A stretch of 7,902 nucleotides of DNA from Ilumatobacteraceae bacterium (GCA_007117775.1 SKFX01000069.1:1-7902), one strand, 5' to 3'. Positions 1-5,774 are shown, numbered from the stretch's first letter. Program-made: numbers and translations. Notes: generated by a model not told the origin, from the letters alone.

Positions 1-189
1 GCGGTCATAGGCGGCTCGACGTCCCGGGTCGCTCAGGACCCGATACGCCTCGTTGACCGCGGCCATCTCGTCGGCTGAGCCGGATCGGTCCGGATGCGCA
101 GTTCGCGCCCGGGAGCGATAGGCATCGCGGATCTGGTCGCGCGATGCCATTCGGTCGATGCCGAGCACCTCGTAATGCGAACGGCTCAG
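1..189 (-). CDS. J-domain (DnaJ-like) co-chaperone, N-terminal 63 codons, cut by window edge
   Basis: The visible 63 codons are almost exactly one J domain: helix I begins at HYEVLGI (residues 5-11), the helix II region carries AYRSRA, the HPD tripeptide that stimulates Hsp70 ATPase is at 32-34, and NEAYRVLSDP plus RRAAYDR form helices III and IV. J proteins deliver substrates to DnaK in the cytoplasm. The rest of the protein lies outside the window, so full DnaJ (with G/F and zinc domains) cannot be told from a J-domain-only protein. No ATG, GTG or TTG in this frame could begin an intact J domain: the first GTG is codon 8 and the first ATG codon 14, both inside it. A CTG at 187-189 lies 7 nt after a perfect GGAGG and overlaps the preceding stop as CTGA, so I take CTG as the start. 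The domain call is firm; the start is inferred. Confidence 0.85.
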   Translation of the reverse strand, partial: MSRSHYEVLGIDRMASRDQIRDAYRSRARTAHPDRSGSADEMAAVNEAYRVLSDPGRRAAYDR

Positions 190-1121
190 TAGCCGGCCTC
201 CAGGTCGATCGGGCCGATCAGTTCTTCGCCGGCGATGAAACGCCGGACGTTCTCGCCGACCCGGCGCGCCAAGAGCGGCACCGCCATCTCGCGGGTGTTG
301 CCGACATGGGGGGTGATGATGCAGTTCGGCAGATGCCACAGTGCATGGTCCGCCGGCAGTGGTTCGGGCTCGGTGACATCGAGACCCGCTCCCCCGATCG
401 ATCCCGACTCGAGCGCGGCGACGAGGTCGTCGGTGACGATATGGCGGCCACGGGCCACGTTCACGATCCACGAGTGCGAGGACATGATCTCCAGCTCCGC
501 TGCACCGATCAGACCGTCGGTCTCAGGTGTCAGCGCGAGTGCCAACACCACCAGGTCGGCACCATCGAGCGATTCATGCAATCGGTCGGGCCCGAGCACC
601 CGGTCGACACCGTCCATTGCCGCGCTCTGGCGTCGCACCACCGTCACTCGACAGTCCCAGCCGCGGATCAATCGCAGGAACGACTCGGTGATCCCACCAC
701 CGCCGACGAGGGTGATGCGCCCGCCGAGCAGATTGACGCCGCGCTGCTCGGACCAGTGGTCCTGGCGCGCATAGTGGCCGATCCCGCGCAGTCCCGCCAC
801 ACCGAGGCCGAGCGCCAGTTCTGCGACCGGGTCGGCATAGACGCCCTTACCGCAGGTCCAGAAGCGCTCCGGGTCCAAGACGTCGACGAAGTTCTCGATC
901 CCGGCGAAGGGCAACTGCACCCAGCGCACACCGGGTGCGTCGGCAAGTGTCCGACGCAGGCCGTCTGGATCATAGGGATCGACCCAGACCAGCGCGTCGG
1001 CATCGCCGGGTTCGCTGAGACGCGCTCCGGCATCGGTGATGGCCGTGGTGATCGCCGGCACGCTCGCGGCCGTCGAGGGTTGCAGGGCGACATGGGTCGC
1101 CGGAGTCTCAGAGTCAGCCAT
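186..1121 (-). CDS. D-isomer-specific 2-hydroxyacid dehydrogenase, possibly NADP(H)-preferring
   Basis: This 311-residue protein has the usual length and split-domain plan of the family that reversibly reduces 2-oxoacids to D-2-hydroxyacids (glyoxylate/hydroxypyruvate reductases, D-lactate dehydrogenase, SerA). The nucleotide-binding domain occupies roughly 95-275. Catalytic residues are visible: Arg224 in NVARG, Glu253 in DVTEPEPLP and His272 in ITPHVG. The glycine loop is LVGGGGITE (138-146), where the third glycine of GxGxxG is replaced by Thr145. The strand after it ends VTVVRR with no acidic residue, which in this family suggests NADP(H) rather than NAD(H). The substrate cannot be read from sequence. 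The ATG overlaps the stop of the upstream aldehyde dehydrogenase by one base (TGATG), and its own stop overlaps the next gene, so translation is probably coupled. No Shine-Dalgarno sequence is obvious. Confidence 0.88.
   Translation of the reverse strand: MADSETPATHVALQPSTAASVPAITTAITDAGARLSEPGDADALVWVDPYDPDGLRRTLADAPGVRWVQLPFAGIENFVDVLDPERFWTCGKGVYADPVAELALGLGVAGLRGIGHYARQDHWSEQRGVNLLGGRITLVGGGGITESFLRLIRGWDCRVTVVRRQSAAMDGVDRVLGPDRLHESLDGADLVVLALALTPETDGLIGAAELEIMSSHSWIVNVARGRHIVTDDLVAALESGSIGGAGLDVTEPEPLPADHALWHLPNCIITPHVGNTREMAVPLLARRVGENVRRFIAGEELIGPIDLEAGY
197..201 (-). promoter_or_regulatory. Shine-Dalgarno GGAGG that decides the CTG start of the J-domain gene
   Basis: On the minus strand GGAGG occurs inside the last codons of the hydroxyacid dehydrogenase gene, and the next 7 bases lead to CTG at 187-189. 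This is ideal spacing, and no other usable start lies near it. It is the clearest ribosome binding site within this operon. Confidence 0.6.
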
Positions 1122-2545
1122 CAGCTGTCGAGATTCGCCATGACATGCTTGATGCGGGTGTAGTCATCGAGCGCATAGGCGGATAGGTCCTTGCCATAGC
1201 CGGACTTCTTGAAACCGCCGTGGGGCATCTCGGCGACGATCGGGATATGGGTGTTGATCCACACCGCACCGAAGTCGAGACGCTTAGCCATGCGCATGGC
1301 ACGGCCGAAATCGCGGGTCCACACACTCGAGGACAGGCCGTACTCGACGCCGTTGGCCCAGCGCACCGCCTCATCTTCGTCGCTGAAGGGCTGCACGGTG
1401 ATGACCGGCCCGAAGATTTCGCGCTGACTCATCTCATCGTCCTGGCGGAGATCCGCGACGACCGTCGGCTCGAAGAAGTACCCGGCATCGCCGATACGCG
1501 ACCCGCCGGTGACGACGCGCACATGATCGGGGGCCCGATCGAAGAAACCCGAGACATGGGCGAGCTGGTTGGCGTTGTTGACCGGGCCGAACACGACATC
1601 TTCATGCGGTGAGCCGACCGGGGTGGCGCGGGCCTGTTCGGCGAGCGCATCGACGATGTCGCCGTAGATGCCCGGCGATGCCAGCACCCGGGTGGCCGCG
1701 GTGCAGTCCTGGCCGGCGTTGAAGTACCCGGCCCCGGCGATCCCTGCGGCCGCAGCCTCGATATCGGCATCATCGAAGACCACGACCGGCGCCTTACCGC
1801 CGAGTTCGAGATGGACCCGCTTGAGCGAGGCCGCGGCGGCGGTGGCGACCTCGATACCGGCGCGCACCGATCCGGTCACCGAGACCATGGCGGGCACCTC
1901 GTGTTGGACCATCGCCCGGCCGGTGTCACGGTCACCGCAGATCACGTTGAACACCCCGGGCGGCAGGAACTCAGCCGCGATCTCGGCGAGCAATGCGGTG
2001 GTGGCCGGAGTGGTGTCGCTCGGCTTGATGACCACCGAGTTGCCCGCGGCGATGGCCGGCGCGAACTTCCACACCGCCATCATCATCGGATAGTTCCACG
2101 GTGTCACCTGCGCGCATACCCCGATGGGCTCACGGCGGATGATCGAGGTCATATTGGCCATGTACTCACCGGCGCTCTTGCCCTCGAGCATGCGCGCCGC
2201 CCCGGCGAAGAACCGGATCTGGTCCACCATCGGCGGCACCTCTTCGGAGCGCACCATGGCGATCGGCTTACCGCAGTTGCGCGCCTCCATCTCGACGAAC
2301 TCCTCACCGCGGGCCTCGATGGCATCGGCGATGCGGTACAGCGCGAGCGACCGCTCCGCAGGCGTGGCATTGCTCCAGTGTTCGAAGGCCGATTCGGCAG
2401 CTCGCATGGCCGCCTCGATATCGGCTTCACCGGACCTGGGTGAGGTGGCGTACACCTGTCCGGTGGTCGGGTCGATCAACTCCAGCGTCTCACCGCTGGC
2501 CGCATCGACGGACTGGCCATTGACGAAGTTACGAAACTGCTCCAT
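1121..2545 (-). CDS. patD: Gamma-aminobutyraldehyde dehydrogenase (PatD-like), aldehyde dehydrogenase superfamily
   Basis: The 474-residue product is an NAD(P)-dependent aldehyde dehydrogenase. Seen directly: Asn151 in the TPWNYP segment, Lys174 in VIKPSD, the TGS turn at 224-226, general base Glu247 in LELGGKAP, nucleophile Cys281 in NAGQDCTAATR and the EIFGP motif at 376-380. Segments such as FFAGAAR, VVFDDADIEA, NAGQDCTA, EMPHGG and SGYGKD match what I recall of E. coli PatD (YdcW), also 474 residues, which oxidises 4-aminobutyraldehyde to GABA in putrescine breakdown. Betaine aldehyde or a related aminoaldehyde remains possible. I prefer the ATG at 2545 because MEQFRNFVNG aligns with family N-termini. 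An ATG at 2611 would add 22 residues with no family character. The gene follows the Lrp gene by 79 nt and overlaps the next start by one base. Confidence 0.9.
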   Translation of the reverse strand: MEQFRNFVNGQSVDAASGETLELIDPTTGQVYATSPRSGEADIEAAMRAAESAFEHWSNATPAERSLALYRIADAIEARGEEFVEMEARNCGKPIAMVRSEEVPPMVDQIRFFAGAARMLEGKSAGEYMANMTSIIRREPIGVCAQVTPWNYPMMMAVWKFAPAIAAGNSVVIKPSDTTPATTALLAEIAAEFLPPGVFNVICGDRDTGRAMVQHEVPAMVSVTGSVRAGIEVATAAAASLKRVHLELGGKAPVVVFDDADIEAAAAGIAGAGYFNAGQDCTAATRVLASPGIYGDIVDALAEQARATPVGSPHEDVVFGPVNNANQLAHVSGFFDRAPDHVRVVTGGSRIGDAGYFFEPTVVADLRQDDEMSQREIFGPVITVQPFSDEDEAVRWANGVEYGLSSSVWTRDFGRAMRMAKRLDFGAVWINTHIPIVAEMPHGGFKKSGYGKDLSAYALDDYTRIKHVMANLDS

Positions 2546-2578
2546 GGCAACAGTGAAGCAGATTTCGATGCCCGACGT

Positions 2579-2608
2579 GCACGCCGACGACCCGACCGGC
2601 CGGCGTGC
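2579..2608 (-). other. Inverted repeat in the gap between the Lrp and PatD-like genes
   Basis: Two perfect 8-bp arms, GCACGCCG (2579-2586) and CGGCGTGC (2601-2608), enclose a 14-nt loop in the 79-nt gap between the Lrp stop and the chosen PatD start. It could be a weak attenuator, a partial terminator or a protein-binding dyad. No T-tract follows. An 8-bp GC-rich repeat can arise by chance in this kind of DNA, so the role is open. Confidence 0.3.
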
Positions 2609-2624
2609 CATCGCCTCTTGCTGC

Positions 2625-3077
2625 TCAGTTGCGTTCGACCACAGCGCGCAGCATCAGATGGCTCTCGGTACGCGCCACGGCCTCATCGCTGCGCAACCAG
2701 CGCACGAAGTTGTCGAGTCCCTCGGCATCGCTGCATTCGACGACGATCAAGTAGTCCGCAGCGCCGGTCACATAGGCCGCGAAGACCACCTCATCACGGC
2801 CGGCGAGACGCTGTTCGAATCCGGCCGCGAGATCACCCGGGCCGAGGGCGACGTCGACGACAGCGCGCACGCCGCGCCCGACGCGCACCGCATCGATGCG
2901 CGCCCCATAACCGGTGATGACCCCGTCGCGCTCGAGACGGCGGACCCGATCAGCCGTCGAGGTGGCAGCGAGATGGACGCGATCACCGAGGTCACGCCAG
3001 GTGATCCGGCCCTCCGATCGAAGAATTCCGAGGATCTCACGGTCAATTCGGTCTATCGGCACGTTTTCCTCAGCCAT
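2625..3077 (-). CDS. Lrp/AsnC-family transcriptional regulator, probable regulator of the divergent ald gene
   Basis: The 150-residue protein has the full two-domain plan of the family. An N-terminal winged helix-turn-helix spans about 8-57 (IDRIDREILGILRSEGRI, then TSTADRVRRLERDGVITGY). A C-terminal RAM ligand-binding domain spans about 68-146, with the effector-loop signature VTGAADYLIVV at 103-113. Such proteins form dimers and octamers that bind amino acids and act on nearby metabolic genes. The gene diverges from alanine dehydrogenase across 61 bp, the arrangement of aldR and ald in mycobacteria, where the regulator activates ald in response to alanine. I infer an AldR-like role controlling ald and its own operon, but ligand and targets are not provable here. 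The ATG sits 6 nt after a -10-like CAGAAT with no Shine-Dalgarno sequence, so leaderless translation is possible. Confidence 0.9.
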   Translation of the reverse strand: MAEENVPIDRIDREILGILRSEGRITWRDLGDRVHLAATSTADRVRRLERDGVITGYGARIDAVRVGRGVRAVVDVALGPGDLAAGFEQRLAGRDEVVFAAYVTGAADYLIVVECSDAEGLDNFVRWLRSDEAVARTESHLMLRAVVERN

Positions 3078-3083
3078 GTTGCC

Positions 3084-3089
3084 ATTCTG
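3084..3089 (-). promoter_or_regulatory. Candidate -10 hexamer (CAGAAT) for a leaderless Lrp-gene transcript
   Basis: On the minus strand CAGAAT, one mismatch from TANNNT, is followed by 6 nt and then the ATG of the Lrp gene. That geometry places transcription start at or next to the start codon. I see no -35 match. The assignment is weak alone and gains support only from the same spacing at other genes here. Confidence 0.35.
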
Positions 3090-3126
3090 TCATCGCATTC
3101 CTCACCATCCACGGGTCCACGCCGCG

Positions 3127-3132
3127 CACACT
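3127..3132 (+). promoter_or_regulatory. Candidate -10 hexamer (CACACT) for a leaderless ald transcript
   Basis: CACACT keeps the A at position 2 and the T at position 6 of TANNNT and ends 6 nt before the ATG at 3139, which lacks a Shine-Dalgarno sequence. A poor -10 is typical of promoters that need an activator, which would suit an Lrp-activated gene. The 61-bp gap also holds TCCAC repeated directly around GGG (3109-3121) and CATTC repeated on either side of TGTCATCG. I see no convincing operator dyad. Confidence 0.3.
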
Positions 3133-3138
3133 GATCCC

Positions 3139-4308
3139 ATGAGTGACCCCACCGCGGCCATGAAGCACTCCTCACCGGCGATCGGCGCCATCGGCGTGCC
3201 CACCGAGGTCAAGACCGAGGAATACCGGGTGGCGATCACCCCCGATGGGGTGCGCGAGTTTCAGCGCGCCGGCGTCGAGGTGGTCATCGAGGCCGGCGCC
3301 GGCGAGGGCGCCTCGATCTCCGATGAGGAATTCGCTGCCGCCGGGGCGCGTCTCGTCACCGATGCCGCCGAGGCATGGGCGCAGCCGATGGTGATCAAGG
3401 TCAAAGAGCCCCGACCCGAGGAATACGCCCACCTGCGCTCAGACCAGGTGCTGTTCACCTTCTTGCATCTCGCCGCGTATCCCGATGTCGCCCGTGCACT
3501 GCTCGATGCCGGGACCACCGCGTTCGCCTATGAGACCGTCGAGTTGGAGGATCACAGCCTGCCGATGCTGGCACCGATGAGCGAGATCGCCGGTCGGTTG
3601 GCACCGCAGATGGGCGCACAGCACCTCGCTCGCCATCACGGCGGTCGCGGGGTGCTGATGGGCGGCGCACCCGGTGTGCGACCGGCGCGCGTCGTCGTGC
3701 TCGGGGCCGGCAACGTCGGCTGGAATGCGGCATGGATCGCAGGCGGCATGGAGGCCGAGGTGATCGTCGTGGACCGCAATCTCGATCGGCTCCGCTGGGT
3801 CGAACAGGTCCACCACGGCCGCATCACGACGCTGGCCTCCAACCGCGGCGCGATCGAACGCGCTGTCGCCGATGCCGATCTCGTCATCGGCGCAGTCCTC
3901 GTCGCCGGTGGGCGCGCCCCGGTGGTGGTGACCGAGGACATGGTCCGAGCGATGCGGCCCGGATCGGTGATCGTCGATGTCGCCGTCGACCAGGGTGGAT
4001 GTATCGAGACGACGCGCGAGACGACACACAGCGATCCCACCTTCGAGTTGCATGGGGTGCTGCATTATGCGGTCGGCAATATGCCCGGCGCGGTGCCCAA
4101 CACCTCGACCTATGCCCTCACGAATGCCACCCTGCCGTATCTGTTGAGCGTGGCGACCCTCGGGGCGCGCGAGGCGGCGAGCCGCCACCACCATCTCGCA
4201 TTCGGCCTGAACACCGCTGGCGGAGCGGTGACCAATCGGCTCGTCGCGGAGTTCCTCGCACTGGAGTTCACCGAGCCCATCGCGGCGCTCGACGCGCTCG
4301 ACGGCTGA
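3139..4308 (+). CDS. ald: L-alanine dehydrogenase
   Basis: The cytoplasmic enzyme reversibly deaminates L-alanine to pyruvate and ammonia with NAD. The 389-residue protein shows the N-terminal GVPTEVKTEEYRVAITPDGV block (19-38, substrate-binding Arg30), the active-site Lys89 in IKVKEP, catalytic His110 in FTFLHLA, the dinucleotide loop VLGAGNVGWNAA (187-198) and catalytic Asp284 in VAVDQGGC, followed by HYAVGNMPGAVPNTST. These separate alanine dehydrogenase from PntA transhydrogenase subunits. Mycobacterial Ald, as I recall it, begins close to the GVPTE block, so this protein carries about 15 extra N-terminal residues if the ATG at 3139 is used. An in-frame ATG at 3160 would shorten that extension to about 8. 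Neither has a Shine-Dalgarno sequence; 3139 has the -10-like spacing. The divergent Lrp-type gene is its likely regulator. Confidence 0.96.
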   Translation: MSDPTAAMKHSSPAIGAIGVPTEVKTEEYRVAITPDGVREFQRAGVEVVIEAGAGEGASISDEEFAAAGARLVTDAAEAWAQPMVIKVKEPRPEEYAHLRSDQVLFTFLHLAAYPDVARALLDAGTTAFAYETVELEDHSLPMLAPMSEIAGRLAPQMGAQHLARHHGGRGVLMGGAPGVRPARVVVLGAGNVGWNAAWIAGGMEAEVIVVDRNLDRLRWVEQVHHGRITTLASNRGAIERAVADADLVIGAVLVAGGRAPVVVTEDMVRAMRPGSVIVDVAVDQGGCIETTRETTHSDPTFELHGVLHYAVGNMPGAVPNTSTYALTNATLPYLLSVATLGAREAASRHHHLAFGLNTAGGAVTNRLVAEFLALEFTEPIAALDALDG

Positions 4309-4312
4309 ACCC

Positions 4313-4342
4313 CGGCCGCCCCAACCGTCGGCCGCCCCAACC
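4313..4342 (+). repeat. 14-bp perfect direct repeat (two copies, 16-bp period)
   Basis: CGGCCGCCCCAACC occurs at 4313-4326 and again at 4329-4342, directly after the ald stop. The second copy contributes bases to the hairpin at 4322-4355, so repeat and hairpin interlock. It probably arose by local duplication; I know of no function for it. Confidence 0.6.
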
Positions 4343-4355
4343 CGGCCGACGGTTG
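4322..4355 (+). terminator. Perfect 13-bp hairpin between ald and the F420 oxidoreductase gene
   Basis: CAACCGTCGGCCG (4322-4334) is exactly complementary to CGGCCGACGGTTG (4343-4355), with the 8-nt loop CCCCAACC. It starts 14 nt after the ald stop codon. No T-tract follows, so it resembles the tailless hairpins proposed as terminators in actinobacteria. It ends 10 nt before the presumed -10 box of the next gene, which fits a terminator insulating two units. An operator dyad is the alternative. Confidence 0.55.
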
Positions 4356-4365
4356 CGATCCGTCG

Positions 4366-4371
4366 TAGTCT
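4366..4371 (+). promoter_or_regulatory. -10 hexamer TAGTCT of a leaderless promoter for the F420 oxidoreductase
   Basis: TAGTCT matches the actinobacterial TANNNT consensus and is followed by exactly 6 nt and the ATG at 4378. No Shine-Dalgarno sequence precedes the ATG, so initiation at the first base of the transcript is the simplest reading. No -35 match is visible, which is common for this promoter class. Confidence 0.5.
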
Positions 4372-4377
4372 TGACCG

Positions 4378-5415
4378 ATGGGCAACCTCAAACTCGGCTA
4401 CACGATCGGCTACTGGGGATCGGGGCCTCCCGCCGATATCGCTGCGACACTGCTCGAAGCCGAACGACTCGGCTACGACTCGGCATGGACCGCTGAGGCC
4501 TACGGCTCGGACGCGCTGACACCGCTGGCCTGGTGGGGATCGGCGACCGAACGCATCACGCTCGGCACTGCGATCGTGCAGATGTCGGCGCGTACCCCGG
4601 CGGCGACTGCGATGGCGGCCATCACCATGGACCACCTCACCGGCGGACGCTTCGTCCTCGGGATCGGGGCATCGGGACCACAGGTGGTCGAGGGCTGGTA
4701 TGGCCAGGCTTACCCCAAGCCCCTCGCGCGGACGCGCGAATACGTGGAGATCATCCGAACGATCCTGGCCCGCGATGAGCCGGTGGTCTTCGAGGGCGAG
4801 CAGTACCAGATGCCGTTGTCCGGCGGCACCGGCCTCGGCAAACCGCTCAAGTCGACCGTGCACCCGCTGCGAAAGGATCTGCCGATCTATCTCGCCGCCG
4901 AGGGACCCAAGAATGTCGCGTTATCCGCCGAGATCTGTGACGGTTGGCTCCCGCTGTTCTTCTCACCCTCCCAGGACGACTTCTACCGTGACTGTCTGCG
5001 AGAGGGCTTCGCGGCCCGCGGCGAACCCGATGGTGTCGAGGGGTTCGAGGTCGCCGCCCCGGTGGTGATCGTTCCCGGCGACGATGCCGAGGCCTGCGCC
5101 GACTTCGTGCGGCCGTTCCTCGCGCTGTATGCCGGCGGCATGGGAGCGCGCGGTGCCAACTTCCACTTCGAGGTCTTCTCCCGGATGGGATACGAAGACG
5201 TCGCCCAACAGGTTCAGGACCTCTATCTGGCTGGTGATAAGCAGGCCGCCGCGGCGGCGATCCCGCTCAAGATGGTCGAAGACGTTGCGCTGGTCGGGCC
5301 GCCAGACAAGATCCGCGACGAACTCGAGCGCTGGCGCGAGACCTGTCTGACCACGATGCTGGTCGGGGGGCCCGCCGGAATGCTGGCCCAGTACGCGGAT
5401 TTGGTCCTCGGCTGA
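4378..5415 (+). CDS. LLM-class F420-dependent oxidoreductase (Rv3520c-like)
   Basis: The 345-residue protein belongs to the luciferase-like monooxygenase fold, a TIM barrel using reduced deazaflavin F420 (or FMN) for hydride transfer. Visible family features are the strand-1 segment KLGYTIGYWG (5-14), the helix and strand LEAERLGYDSAWTAEAYGSDALT (26-48), TERITLGTAIVQ (57-68), the core block MDHLTGGRFVLGIGASGPQVVEGWYG (84-109), LPIYLAAEGPKNVALSAEICDGWLP (168-192) and a C-terminal VALVGPPDKIRDEL (303-316). Length and the GYWGSGPP start resemble mycobacterial Rv3520c, whose substrate is unknown to me. F420 use is inferred from the subfamily. The enzyme is cytoplasmic with no signal peptide. The gene is probably monocistronic: a hairpin and its own promoter lie upstream, and a convergent gene lies downstream. 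Confidence 0.9.
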   Translation: MGNLKLGYTIGYWGSGPPADIAATLLEAERLGYDSAWTAEAYGSDALTPLAWWGSATERITLGTAIVQMSARTPAATAMAAITMDHLTGGRFVLGIGASGPQVVEGWYGQAYPKPLARTREYVEIIRTILARDEPVVFEGEQYQMPLSGGTGLGKPLKSTVHPLRKDLPIYLAAEGPKNVALSAEICDGWLPLFFSPSQDDFYRDCLREGFAARGEPDGVEGFEVAAPVVIVPGDDAEACADFVRPFLALYAGGMGARGANFHFEVFSRMGYEDVAQQVQDLYLAGDKQAAAAAIPLKMVEDVALVGPPDKIRDELERWRETCLTTMLVGGPAGMLAQYADLVLG

Positions 5416-5432
5416 TCAGCGACCGAGATCAG
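5407..5432. terminator. Overlapping small inverted repeats at a convergent gene junction
   Basis: The stops of the F420 gene and the zinc-ribbon gene are 13 bp apart. Three overlapping dyads fill this junction: CTCGG (5407-5411) with CCGAG (5423-5427), the palindrome GCTGATCAGC (5411-5420), and CTGATC (5412-5417) with GATCAG (5427-5432). They are mutually exclusive folds and could serve as a short bidirectional terminator. Stems are only 5-6 bp and there is no T-tract, so support is thin. Confidence 0.3.
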
Positions 5433-5647
5433 TCACAGCACGAATCGCGCCATCCGCACCCCGAACAGCGGAAATGGGCGTGTTCGGGGAACAGCGACCC
5501 ACCGCACATCGGGCATTCGGCGAAGGTCCCGAGCGGTGATCGGCACACCGCTGCGGTGCCCGAAGCCGTGACCTCGGTAACGTCGGCCGCGTCGGTGCGG
5601 ATCGCAGCCGGCTGGTTGGTCGACATGGTGTCTGGACCGGTCTCCAT
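5429..5647 (-). CDS. Small C-terminal zinc-ribbon protein of unknown function
   Basis: The product of about 72 residues has a disordered-looking N-terminal half rich in Ala and Thr. It ends in a compact ribbon: CPMCGG (Cys45, Cys48), then SLFPEHAHF, then CSGCGW (Cys61, Cys64), and finally the terminal RDSCCD with two more cysteines. Two CxxC knuckles 12 residues apart are a normal zinc-binding geometry. I recall similar small actinobacterial proteins ending in a GWRDSCCD-like tail, but no function for them. The start is uncertain: ATG at 5647 has a -10-like GATGAT 6 nt upstream, ATG at 5626 would give 65 residues, and ATG at 5716 would give 95 residues with an unconvincing Arg-rich extension. 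Residue numbers here use 5647. The gene faces the F420 oxidoreductase and diverges from the exporter. Confidence 0.72.
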   Translation of the reverse strand: METGPDTMSTNQPAAIRTDAADVTEVTASGTAAVCRSPLGTFAECPMCGGSLFPEHAHFRCSGCGWRDSCCD

Positions 5648-5653
5648 GACCCC

Positions 5654-5659
5654 ATCATC
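5654..5659 (-). promoter_or_regulatory. Candidate -10 hexamer (GATGAT) for the zinc-ribbon gene
   Basis: On the minus strand GATGAT (A at 2, T at 6) is followed by GGGGTC and then the ATG at 5647. The 6-nt spacing equals that of the two strongest promoters in the window. This supports 5647 as the start, but the hexamer lacks the consensus first T. Confidence 0.3.
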
Positions 5660-5693
5660 GCGCCCGCGCTCGTCGGGTTCGCGGACTGCTCTG

Positions 5694-5699
5694 TAGGGT
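5694..5699 (+). promoter_or_regulatory. Candidate -10 hexamer (TAGGGT) upstream of the exporter gene
   Basis: TAGGGT fits TANNNT and is the best -10 candidate in the gap between the divergent zinc-ribbon and exporter genes. Transcription starting about 7 nt downstream would give a leader of about 30 nt to the small ORF at 5736 and about 65 nt to the exporter GTG at 5771, unlike the leaderless genes. No -35 match is visible. Confidence 0.35.
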
Positions 5700-5735
5700 C
5701 TTCGTGCCAGATCCATCCCGAACCAGCGGCGGTCG

Positions 5736-5774
5736 ATGACAGCTGACCCCGCCGAGGCCGTGACCGACGAGTGA
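5736..5774 (+). CDS. Possible 12-codon leader ORF overlapping the exporter start
   Basis: ATG at 5736 opens the peptide MTADPAEAVTDE, ending at TGA 5772-5774. This stop overlaps the exporter GTG (5771-5773) as GTGA, the usual shape of a translation-coupling junction. The exporter GTG has only a distant GAGG in front, so coupling would help explain its translation. A 12-codon ORF is easily a chance event and its composition is unremarkable. Confidence 0.3.
   Translation: MTADPAEAVTDE

Noticed and set aside
144..1163. A 339-codon plus-strand open frame opposite the hydroxyacid dehydrogenase
   Set aside because: The opposite strand encodes a protein with full catalytic motifs. This frame gives a low-complexity Arg/Asp/His-rich product and no family signature.
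2546..2611. A 22-residue N-terminal extension of the PatD-like protein from ATG 2611
   Set aside because: The extension has no aldehyde dehydrogenase character and contains the intergenic dyad. Starting at 2545 gives the family's normal N-terminus and length.
2914..3138. An N-terminal extension of alanine dehydrogenase from 2914
   Set aside because: It would overlap the Lrp gene antisense and adds an Arg/Ser-rich stretch absent from Ald proteins. The ATG at 3139 already precedes the conserved N-terminal strand.
3439..4863. A 474-codon open frame on the minus strand across ald and the F420 gene
   Set aside because: It is antisense to two clear genes and their intergenic hairpin, and its translation is Arg/His/Gly-rich with no recognisable domain. 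High GC at third positions routinely leaves such antisense frames open.
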